From Mycetocola_B reblochoni (lineage in GTDB: Bacteria > Actinomycetota > Actinomycetes > Actinomycetales > Microbacteriaceae): 64,000 nucleotides of DNA. Position 1 is the stretch's first letter. Every line of letters starts with the position of its first letter. Positions 49,304-56,853 of the stretch are shown piece after piece. Position numbers and translations under genes: made by a program. The notes below the pieces were generated by a model, which had not been told where the DNA came from, searched no databases, and saw nothing but the letters and a program-made list of their open reading frames with translations. The stretch covers positions 1 through 64,000 of the forward strand of contig NZ_RCUW01000007.1 in the NCBI RefSeq assembly GCF_003667525.1, in the 5' to 3' direction.

Positions 49304-50385
49304 GGTGCGAGTCCTGCTTTCATAGAGGTGTCGGCAACAGAGTGAGCGGTCGCGGCCCCAAGTACGCCGAGTTCGACCGCGATGCAGGAGACAGTGAAGC
49401 CGCCTCCAGCGCAGACAAACAGGCCGATATCGTCAGGAGCGTGGTTCTCCTGCGCGAGGAGATCATTGAGGTTGGCAGGCGTGTCGCCGGCGCCGAGGTG
49501 GCCGGTGTCATCGCCGAGGTAGACGATTTCAGCATGCGTGAGATTTTCGACCGCGGGCACGTAAAGGTCGCCGATGACTTTGCGTCCCACGCGCGGCAGT
49601 GCGAGGTAGCGCAGTCGCGGCGAGTCGAGGCTGAGGCCTGCATCGCTGACGGCAGTGCGGATGACATGTTGGAGTGCGTCTCGCATGCTCGTGTTGAAGC
49701 CATCACCTCGTCCTGACCGGAGGTAGGCCTTCTTCGTGCGTCGCACGTCCAAGATGTCCCCGTGCTGACCTGGAGCCCAGGTGTAGGGGTCGTCACCGTG
49801 GTGCAGCCCTTCGCCGTCAAGGACGGTAGTCGCAGCACAAGCCAGGAGCTTGGGGTGGCCGGGGCGAGGCTCGGTAGTTAACACGAGCGCCGTGCCGGCG
49901 TCGCCATACCAGAGGAATGAGTCGCTGTTCCAGCGGTCGAAGTCTCCAGCGAAGATGTCAGCGGTCGTCACCAGGGCAGTAGTCGCGTCAGGATCGCAGA
50001 CGAGCCGTGCGACCGCAATCTCGATGGCCGTTTCACCGCCGTTGCACATCGTCTGGACGCCGACAGGCAGAGCGTGGACGGCTCCGATCTCATGGGCGAT
50101 GTGATGAGCGGGCGACCAGAAGTCGTGGCCCTGGTGGTGGATCCACGCGTGCACGAGGATGTCGATGTCCTCACCATGAATCTCGGCTCCATCGAGTGCA
50201 GCGTGAGCCGCGTCGATCGCCAACCGGGGAGCTCCCGGTTCGGTCGCTGCAGGTAACTGGCGGGCGCCGACGGTCTCGGCGACCAGACGCGCAACCTTGC
50301 CCTCCTCGAGAGCGGTCGCCGTGGTGACCGTCGGGGCCGGGGCGGTGCGCACCCCCGCGATGGAAATGTCCGGCGGGATCTTCAT
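49300..50385 (-). CDS. Divergent KAS III-like enzyme
   Basis: 361 residues of thiolase fold. The nucleophile is probably C114 in VQTMCNGGETA. The canonical His (GHQAN) and Asn (GN) positions are not evident: the corresponding regions read LALPRVGRKVIG and DDTGHLGAGD. Such divergent KAS III relatives in actinobacterial pathways often catalyse acyl transfer or a specialised condensation instead of chain priming. It overlaps the AfsA-like gene and the FabH gene by 4 bp on each side, so it is an integral member of the operon. The exact substrate cannot be predicted. Apparently complete. Confidence 0.8.
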   Translation of the reverse strand: MKIPPDISIAGVRTAPAPTVTTATALEEGKVARLVAETVGARQLPAATEPGAPRLAIDAAHAALDGAEIHGEDIDILVHAWIHHQGHDFWSPAHHIAHEIGAVHALPVGVQTMCNGGETAIEIAVARLVCDPDATTALVTTADIFAGDFDRWNSDSFLWYGDAGTALVLTTEPRPGHPKLLACAATTVLDGEGLHHGDDPYTWAPGQHGDILDVRRTKKAYLRSGRGDGFNTSMRDALQHVIRTAVSDAGLSLDSPRLRYLALPRVGRKVIGDLYVPAVENLTHAEIVYLGDDTGHLGAGDTPANLNDLLAQENHAPDDIGLFVCAGGGFTVSCIAVELGVLGAATAHSVADTSMKAGLAP

Positions 50386-51371
50386 GGCCGGTCCTCCTTC
50401 CGACTGGTGTTGGTGGTGGGACTGTCAAAGGTCAGGACGATTGACGCTGCGGGCTGCGAGTCCTGACTGATCTGGACGTCGGTCGTCAGGGGAAGGCTCA
50501 AGCTCTGCGGTTCCCGGACGGCTGCGACGAGATGAGTGGAAGTGTCCAGTTCGACATAGGTGCTGAAGTCTCCGCCGACCTCGGTGAGTAGGGAGCCAGC
50601 CGCGGGCACTGACGGACAAGTCGCATGCACCAGCTGGCGCGCGGCCTCGACCATAACCATCGCGGGCGCATGATCCTGGGCGTGGTCGAACATGCTGCGG
50701 TTGTGAAATGGCAAGCGCAGCGTGGCGTGGCCACCACCGGCGGTGACCGTTGGGGGGCCGATGGTCACGTTGTCCTCCCGCGTGCATCCCACCTGCCTCG
50801 GATCAGCTGCGACACCCTCGGGCGCTCGCATTGTGCTGGTGGGCATCGGAGATCCGCCGCGTGCCCCTGCACGGAGGAACTGGTAAGCCTCCCTGCCGAC
50901 GTAACGCACGTTCAGTTCGAGGGTGCCCACGAAAGCCTCCCCATCGGTTGCGGTGTATACCGATACGCGCGTGGTGCCGCCGGTGAGCATTGCGCCGATG
51001 AACTGCGGCTTCTCCAGCGAGACCTGCATTCGCAGATCGACGGCCTCGATTCCGTAGCGCGGCCGAGATGCCACCGGGAACGAGGCCCGCCATCTGGTGA
51101 GGATGAACTGCCGGTCTTCGGCGACGTTCCAGAAAAGGTGTGCCGCTGCGGTGGCCGCCTGACGACAGGCCTCCATGAGCGTGAGGATGTCGACCAATCC
51201 ATAGCGCATGGATGTGCTGTCGCAGAAGTATGCGTGCGAACTCGGCAGCTGCGCCAGAAACGAGCCGACACCCTCCTCCACGTCGGTGAGGAAAACCTCG
51301 TGTACCTGTGCCCGGTGCACCAATCTCCGGTCGATCGTTCGTGTGCTCCTGGCGACTGCTGAACTGGTCAT
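50382..51371 (-). CDS. AfsA-like A-factor/butyrolactone biosynthesis protein
   Basis: 329 residues from ATG 51371 (a TTG one codon earlier is possible). Two hotdog repeats are visible. The first (about 15-125) has RRLVHRAQVHEVFLTD and ACRQAATAAAHLF. The second (about 195-320) has MFDHAQDHAPAMVMVEAARQ. This is the AfsA/ScbA pattern. AfsA joins a 3-ketoacyl chain from ACP to dihydroxyacetone phosphate, the committed step to gamma-butyrolactone or butenolide autoregulators in Streptomyces. It heads an operon that supplies ketoacyl synthases, ACP and phosphatase. No TetR-type butyrolactone receptor is adjacent; the MarR protein may substitute. Confidence 0.88.
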   Translation of the reverse strand: MTSSAVARSTRTIDRRLVHRAQVHEVFLTDVEEGVGSFLAQLPSSHAYFCDSTSMRYGLVDILTLMEACRQAATAAAHLFWNVAEDRQFILTRWRASFPVASRPRYGIEAVDLRMQVSLEKPQFIGAMLTGGTTRVSVYTATDGEAFVGTLELNVRYVGREAYQFLRAGARGGSPMPTSTMRAPEGVAADPRQVGCTREDNVTIGPPTVTAGGGHATLRLPFHNRSMFDHAQDHAPAMVMVEAARQLVHATCPSVPAAGSLLTEVGGDFSTYVELDTSTHLVAAVREPQSLSLPLTTDVQISQDSQPAASIVLTFDSPTTNTSRKEDRP

Positions 51372-51450
51372 CAATCATCCCCCCTCGCGCCAACTTGACC
51401 GCCACCCAGAGCGACAGCTGCTGACTGGCCGATATCCCTAAGCTGTTATG

Positions 51451-51466
51451 TATCAATGAACTGATA
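51451..51466. promoter_or_regulatory. Palindromic operator in the AfsA/monooxygenase divergent region
   Basis: TATCA-ATGAAC-TGATA, inverted 5-bp arms, 80 bp upstream of the AfsA-like gene. It lies in the AT-richer part of the 248-bp spacer and could be bound by a MarR- or TetR-type regulator controlling the cluster. Confidence 0.45.
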
Positions 51467-51580
51467 GTCCACAGCTTTTAGTCATGTGTCAAATCGTGGG
51501 CGCAACACTGTCGCTACCAATGCGTTGGGTGCAACACGAGTCACGGGGACATGGCAGCTTACGATGCTCTAGCAGGCTTC

Positions 51581-51589
51581 TGCTATGAT
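51581..51589 (+). promoter_or_regulatory. Extended -10 promoter for the monooxygenase gene
   Basis: TGCTATGAT is a good extended -10 element, 30 bp before the ATG at 51620. An imperfect hairpin AGCAG-GCTT-CTGCT overlaps it and may be an operator. No clear -35 hexamer is seen, as is usual for extended -10 promoters. Confidence 0.5.
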
Positions 51590-51619
51590 TGAGCACTGTC
51601 GAGCAAGCGAGGGATATCA

Positions 51620-53167
51620 ATGAACGAAGTGGACGTGGTGATCGTCGGTGCGGGTCCAGTCGGTCTGTACCTCGCCACCGACCTTGCCCAACGCGGCGTG
51701 TCTGTGCAGATGGTCGACAAGGCGCGCAGGCCAGTGCGGCACTCCCGAGCCTCCGTGGTGTGGCCACGACAGCTGGAGCTGCTACACGGAGTCCGCGTTG
51801 CCGACGAATTGATGGATCGAGGCCGTGCAATTGAGGGCGTGGCCTTCCATTCCGATCGAGGAGAGCTAGGTCAGCTGCGGTTCTCCACGATCCGAGAAGC
51901 CCCCTATCCGTTTGGGTTGGCGGTCTCCCAGGAGGTCACCGAACGGGTGCTCATCGACCGTTACGAGGCGCTCTTCGGTCCGCTGCGACGCGACGGTGAA
52001 CTCGTACGCCTCTCACAGGACACTGCGGGCGTCGACCTGACTGTGCGCACCGATGCTGGAGAAAACGAGATCCGCGCGAAATGGGTCGTTGGAGCCGACG
52101 GAGCGCACAGCACCGTCCGCGAGCTTGCCGGAATTCAGTTCACCGGCCCCTCGGGCGCCGCGCGATTCGCGATCGGCGACGCCGGCATCGAAGGCACGCT
52201 GTCCACGCGGATGCTGCACTACTTCTACTCCAACTCCGCCGCCATCGGTATCTCCCCGTTCACCGAGGAGACGATGCGGATCGCCGTGTCGATACCGAGC
52301 GACGCCCCCGAGCCGGACCGAGCCTTCTTCCGCCGTGTCCTCACCGAGAACACGCGCATGGTCACTGACGTGCGCGAACCCGATTGGTCAACGGCATTCG
52401 ACGTCCGCTTCCGAACAGCGGAGCGGTTCAAGAAGGGGCGCGTCCTGCTTGCCGGAGATGCCGCCCATGTCATGAGTCCGGCGGGCGGGCAAGGGATGAA
52501 CACCGGCCTTCAGGACGCGGCCAACCTCGGTTGGAAGCTTGCGCACGTGCTCGAGGCCAGGGCGGCGGAGGGGCTGCTATCCAGTTACGATTTCGAACGC
52601 CGCTGGGCGGCAGGACGGGTCGCGGCGACCTCCAGCAAGCTCGCGCGATGGTCTGCAGCCCGAGGCCCGATCCAGAGTCGCAAGCGCGACGCCGAGATCT
52701 TCCTGGCGACACGGAAACGACAGCGACCGAATCTCGTCGATGTCATCGCCCAGCTCGACACGAGGTATCCCAATGCGGACGCATCCCCCCGCGGATCCCG
52801 GCTGGGCACACGATTCCGATCGTTCACGGGCCACGTGCCGGACCGCGCACCGTGGTCAAGCTGGCCTGTCCACGATGCTCACGGATACACGCTCTTCCTC
52901 TGGCCCGGCACCACTGAGCCGCGCGCGTGGGAGGCCATCGTCGCATCCCTTGCCCAACGGACACACCATGTCGTCCGCGATCTGGCGCGCACCGCATCGC
53001 CTGCCTCGTCGCTGGGGCTGGAGCGCCGAGCCCACTACTTCCTCGTGCGACCCGATGGGCACGTCATCGAAGAGGGGCGCTTCGCTTGCCCCGGCGAGAT
53101 TCCGTCGCGCGTCATCGGTGGCGCGAGAGTCGCACGACCGCAGCACACCAGCAAACACGAAAGGTAG
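51620..53167 (+). CDS. FAD-dependent aromatic monooxygenase
   Basis: 515 residues. FAD-binding motif VVIVGAGPVGLYLATDL at the N-terminus, the DG motif VGADGAHSTVRELAG (near 155-170), and the GD motif LLAGDAAHVMSPAGGQGMN (near 275-295) place it in the p-hydroxybenzoate hydroxylase group. A C-terminal thioredoxin-like domain (about 400-500) is as found in phenol and rifampicin monooxygenases. It hydroxylates an aromatic substrate with NAD(P)H and O2. It precedes a drug exporter by 7 bp, so detoxification is likely; tailoring of a product of the neighbouring cluster is the alternative. Confidence 0.88.
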   Translation: MNEVDVVIVGAGPVGLYLATDLAQRGVSVQMVDKARRPVRHSRASVVWPRQLELLHGVRVADELMDRGRAIEGVAFHSDRGELGQLRFSTIREAPYPFGLAVSQEVTERVLIDRYEALFGPLRRDGELVRLSQDTAGVDLTVRTDAGENEIRAKWVVGADGAHSTVRELAGIQFTGPSGAARFAIGDAGIEGTLSTRMLHYFYSNSAAIGISPFTEETMRIAVSIPSDAPEPDRAFFRRVLTENTRMVTDVREPDWSTAFDVRFRTAERFKKGRVLLAGDAAHVMSPAGGQGMNTGLQDAANLGWKLAHVLEARAAEGLLSSYDFERRWAAGRVAATSSKLARWSAARGPIQSRKRDAEIFLATRKRQRPNLVDVIAQLDTRYPNADASPRGSRLGTRFRSFTGHVPDRAPWSSWPVHDAHGYTLFLWPGTTEPRAWEAIVASLAQRTHHVVRDLARTASPASSLGLERRAHYFLVRPDGHVIEEGRFACPGEIPSRVIGGARVARPQHTSKHER

Positions 53168-53174
53168 ACACACC

Positions 53175-54638
53175 ATGCCGACTTCGGCTGCTACACACTT
53201 GACCGCTCGCGAACGGTGGAAACTCCTCGTCCTACTGAGCGCGAGCTTCATCCTCGCCGTCGACTTCTCCGTCCTCAACGTCGCGCTCCCCGAGATCGGA
53301 CGCGACGTGGGCATCCCGGTGCAAGATCTGCAATGGATCATCACGGCGTTCGCCCTCCCAGCAGCCGGATTCGGACTGTTGTTCGGACGGCTGGGCGACA
53401 TGGTGGGACGGCGCCTGTTCTTCATCGCGGGCATATGCCTGCTGGGCCTCGGCTCCCTCATCGGAGGCATCGCCGACACCAGTTGGCTGCTCATCGCCGG
53501 ACGCATCGTCCAGGGCTTCGGCGCAGCCGCGGTTGCACCGACGGCGCTGTCGTTATTGACGACCTCGTTCGAAGAAGGGCCCCGCCGCTCACGCGCCCTG
53601 GGCATCAACGGTGCTCTGATCTCGGCGGGCTTCACCGCCGGTGCTCTTCTGGGCGGTGTGCTAACCAGTGGACTGAGCTGGCGCTGGGCGTTCTTCATCA
53701 ACATCCCGGTCGCCATCGTCGTGCTTATCCTCACCCCGATCCTGTTCGCTGAATCGCGACCCAACGAGCGTCCCCGCCTCGACCTCGCCGGCGCGGTACT
53801 GATCAGCGCCGCTCTTGCCTCCCTCGTATTCGGCCTCACGATCGCCGGCGAGACCGGGCTGAGCGCATTCGCCCCCTACCCCTGGCTCGCGTCAGCCGTC
53901 GTGCTCCTGCTCGCCTTCGGGTGGGTCGAATCGCGGGCGCAGGCACCACTGGTCGCCGTCCGGATCCTCCGGAAGCGCACCATCGCCTTCGGCAACCTCG
54001 CAGGCTTGACGACGTTCTCGATGATGTCCTCACTGACCTACCTGCTGACCCTCTACCTGCAGGATGTCCTCCTGCTCAACGCGGTCCTGACCGGACTCGT
54101 GATCGCGGTCATCGGCATCGTCTCCGTTGTCGCCGCGAACTTCACCCCGCGGATCATCGGCAAGTTCGGGCAGAAGGCGCTCGTCGTTGCTGCGCTAGTC
54201 CTCCAGGGCGTCGGATCGATCGTGCTCGCCTTCGCGGGTCCGAACCTGGCCTCGCTCGTGCTCGTCCTGACGGGTATCGTCATCGGAGCACTCGGACACA
54301 TCGGATCGATCGTCGGCTACACCGTCACCTCGACGTCGGGACTGCCCGATCACGAACAGGGCTTGGCCACCGGTCTAACGACCACGAGCCAGCAGGTCGG
54401 CCTCGCTCTCGGAACGCCCATCATGGCGACCATTCTCGCCATCAACATCGGAAATCGTGCTGCCGATGACCCCACCGCACTCCTGGGCGGCCTGACCACC
54501 GCTATCGCCGCCAACGGCATCATCGTGCTCGCCGTTGCAGTCGTCGTAGCGCTATGCCTTCCCGGCACCTCCGCCACAGCCATAGCGTCGAAAGCGACGG
54601 ACACGGTGACCGAGCCCGCGGCCGCCAAGAGCCAGTGA
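53175..54638 (+). CDS. MFS exporter, DHA2 (QacA/EmrB-like) family
   Basis: 487 residues from ATG 53175; the frame upstream to 52539 is antisense-like noise inside the previous gene. About 14 membrane helices are predictable by eye, with motif A GRLGDMVGRRLFF after helix 2 and motif C-like ALISAGFTAGALLGGVL in helix 5; the acidic VDFSVLNVALPEIG in helix 1 is typical. Fourteen-helix DHA2 antiporters export drugs or secondary metabolites using the proton gradient. Co-transcribed with the monooxygenase (7-bp spacing). It could also export the product of the AfsA cluster. Confidence 0.9.
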   Translation: MPTSAATHLTARERWKLLVLLSASFILAVDFSVLNVALPEIGRDVGIPVQDLQWIITAFALPAAGFGLLFGRLGDMVGRRLFFIAGICLLGLGSLIGGIADTSWLLIAGRIVQGFGAAAVAPTALSLLTTSFEEGPRRSRALGINGALISAGFTAGALLGGVLTSGLSWRWAFFINIPVAIVVLILTPILFAESRPNERPRLDLAGAVLISAALASLVFGLTIAGETGLSAFAPYPWLASAVVLLLAFGWVESRAQAPLVAVRILRKRTIAFGNLAGLTTFSMMSSLTYLLTLYLQDVLLLNAVLTGLVIAVIGIVSVVAANFTPRIIGKFGQKALVVAALVLQGVGSIVLAFAGPNLASLVLVLTGIVIGALGHIGSIVGYTVTSTSGLPDHEQGLATGLTTTSQQVGLALGTPIMATILAINIGNRAADDPTALLGGLTTAIAANGIIVLAVAVVVALCLPGTSATAIASKATDTVTEPAAAKSQ

Positions 54639-54663
54639 ACCCACTCGAATGGGCATAACAGCC

Positions 54664-55325
54664 ATGACCAAATCAACGATCAGCGTCACCGGTGCCGGAC
54701 GTATCGGCCAGGCCATCGCAGAACTGGCGGTGCGCCAGGGACACCCCGTCGTGCTCAGCAACAGCCGCGGACCCGAAACCCTGCAAGCCGTCGTCGACGA
54801 GCTCGGCCCGTTGGCCAGCAGCGACACCACCGCAGGGGCTGCATCCCAGGGCGACATCGTCGTCATCGCGGTGACTTTCGATGCGATCGAATCCCTTCCC
54901 CGTCGCCGACCTGACCGGAAGAGTGGTGCTCGACGCCACCAACTACTACGCGCCCCGCGACGGAGTCATCCCCGCGGTGGAAGGAGACCGCGTTCCGACT
55001 TCAGTACACGTCCAACGGGCATTGCCGGGAGCGCACGTGGTCAAGGCGTTCAACCACATCGTCTGGTCCGACATCCCCGCAGATGCGCGGCCTTCGGATC
55101 CCCCGGGCCGGCGCGGAATCGCAGTAGCAGGCGACCACCTGCCCGGCAAGCAGCAAGCAGCAAGTGACCGAGTTCGTCGACGAGATCGGATTCGTCCCGG
55201 TCGACATCGGAGCGCTCGACGAGAGCTGACGGATTCAGCCAGGAAGCCCGGGATGGATCACGAACTACTCCGCCGACCAACTGCTCGAGAAGATCACTGA
55301 AGCCGGCTCCTGGCACAACGCCTGA
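54664..55325 (+). pseudogene. Decayed F420-dependent NADP reductase-like gene
   Basis: ATG 54664 begins STISVTGAGRIGQAIAELAV, the dinucleotide-binding start of the NADP reductase (coenzyme F420-dependent) family. Near 54890 the frame shifts to VADLTGRVVLDATNYYAPRDG, near 55110 it shifts again toward QQVTEFVDEIGFVPVDIGAL, and at 55227 a TGA replaces the expected Trp codon before RIQPGSPGWITNYSADQLLE. At least three lesions mean no working enzyme. It lies in the monooxygenase-exporter direction, suggesting a once larger detoxification operon. Confidence 0.85.
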
Positions 55326-55352
55326 AGCCAACGAGAGAAAAAGGAGACCCGC

Positions 55353-55769
55353 ATGACCCAGCTGACACTCGAGGACGCTCGCCGCATCAGCGACACGGCC
55401 CTCGCCACCGCCATCCAACACGGATGGCACATCAGTGTCGCCGTCATCGATCGGCACGGCAACCTCGTCCACTTCGCCCGACAGGATGGCAGCACTCTCG
55501 GCAGCGTGGTGTCTTCCCAGTCCAAGGCCTGGACCGCCGCCGCTCTAGGAGCCTCGACCCACGAACTCCAAGCAGCGGCCCAGCCCGGCCAGGCTGTTTA
55601 TGGTCTCGCCCACGCGGGTGGGCCGGGCCGTCCGATGACAGCTGTGCCCGGCGCCGTGCCGATCCGTTCCGCGAACGGGGAACTCCTGGGTGCCGTGGGC
55701 GTCGGCGGTGCTCCCGCGCCAGCGGACGACCAGTTCATATCCGAGACTGCCGCGAAAATGCGTCCGTAG
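55353..55769 (+). CDS. GlcG/HbpS family protein
   Basis: 138 residues. LTLEDARRISDTALATA, VAVIDRHGNLVHFARQDG and the C-terminal GELLGAVGVGGAPAPADDQ define the GlcG/HbpS fold, known from a haem-binding stress sensor (HbpS) and from glycolate operons (GlcG), but also common beside oxidoreductases with no known role. The normal ending (DEACAxAG) is replaced by ETAAKMRP, so the extreme C-terminus may be altered. Shine-Dalgarno AAAAGGAG precedes ATG 55353. Likely cytoplasmic, as no signal peptide is present. Confidence 0.8.
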   Translation: MTQLTLEDARRISDTALATAIQHGWHISVAVIDRHGNLVHFARQDGSTLGSVVSSQSKAWTAAALGASTHELQAAAQPGQAVYGLAHAGGPGRPMTAVPGAVPIRSANGELLGAVGVGGAPAPADDQFISETAAKMRP

Positions 55770-55874
55770 CAGAACGCGAAAGCGGTGGGGCCTCGAAAGA
55801 GACCGTCGATGCTGGCGATTTCAGCTTGATCGAGTCATCTCTCCACGTCTAAAGCCATAGCTCCCGTAACGTTC

Positions 55875-56789
55875 TTGTCAACGCGCGCACTTTTCGACGC
55901 AGGCGTCCCCTTGCAAGTACGAGACGTCACGTCGAGTGATGCGACCGAGCCAGTGGCCTCCGAAGCACTCAAGATCGTCTTCGTAATGTCGGGCTGGGCG
56001 GAGGTCTTCACGGCCGAACAGACCGTGTCTCTCGCGCAAGGCGCAGTCCTCACGATCCCTCCGAGGCTCGAATGCTACGGGGTCCCGGCCGGGTGGACAC
56101 GCACTATCACCCTGTACGCCCAACCCGATTTCGCCGCCGATCACATTCGATGGGTGCGCGCCCGCCACCCACTCGTGCATCACGTCCGCCGTGCACTCCA
56201 GGAAGATTCAGGTCTGCAACGACTGCAACTGCCGACAGCGACCATGACAGCGCTCACGCCACGGCTGGTGCGCCTGGCTCAGTTGCCTGCCAGCGCAGAG
56301 CACCAGTGCGCGATGTTCTCAATCGTCCTGGATTTGTTCGCCGCTACAGCACCCTTCTCAGCCGAAGAGCATCGAGCGCCAGTCAGGCCCCGCGACGAGG
56401 TACTCAAAGCGGTCAACCTGATGCAGAAGTCGCCGGAGCGTCGGTGGCGAGCTGACGAACTCGCGCAAGCCGTTTCGCTTTCGCGGGCGCAGCTCAACCG
56501 ACTATTCCGCGACCAGATCGGTATACCTCCTGCTGCTTATCTGAGCATGCTCCGGGCAAACCGCATGGCGGAGCTTCTGTCCACGAAACACATAACTGTC
56601 GCGGAGGCGGCAGGGCTAGCGGGATGGGAGAGACCGGAGATCGCTACTCGTACGTTCAAGAAGCAGTTCGGGATGGGCCCACGCGACTACGCCACGATCG
56701 CACGAGCTCAACGCCCTGGAACCGAAGATCTAGCTGAACGCGTGAGCCGGCCCACGCATACTCGGCCCAGTGCGTGGCATCCTCAGTAG
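55875..56789 (+). CDS. AraC-family transcriptional regulator
   Basis: 304 residues from a TTG at 55875. An N-terminal cupin-like sensing domain (about 1-120: IVFVMSGWAEVFTAEQTV, GAVLTIPPRLECYGVP) precedes two helix-turn-helix motifs (WRADELAQAVSLSRAQLNRLF, and ITVAEAAGLAGWERPEIATRTF) at 190-285. The second helix-turn-helix departs somewhat from the AraC consensus. It probably regulates the preceding monooxygenase-exporter genes in response to a small molecule. It ends 64 bp before the IS256 element, which does not interrupt it. Confidence 0.85.
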   Translation: MSTRALFDAGVPLQVRDVTSSDATEPVASEALKIVFVMSGWAEVFTAEQTVSLAQGAVLTIPPRLECYGVPAGWTRTITLYAQPDFAADHIRWVRARHPLVHHVRRALQEDSGLQRLQLPTATMTALTPRLVRLAQLPASAEHQCAMFSIVLDLFAATAPFSAEEHRAPVRPRDEVLKAVNLMQKSPERRWRADELAQAVSLSRAQLNRLFRDQIGIPPAAYLSMLRANRMAELLSTKHITVAEAAGLAGWERPEIATRTFKKQFGMGPRDYATIARAQRPGTEDLAERVSRPTHTRPSAWHPQ

Positions 56790-56853
56790 CTTCGATGCGT
56801 TACGCACGCTCATGTAACGGTGGTCTTTCATTGAGTGAGTTGCGCCGTGTCAG

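Noticed and set aside
52539..53174. Long N-terminal extension of the MFS exporter
   Set aside because: It overlaps the monooxygenase gene in another frame; the exporter fold begins at 53175.
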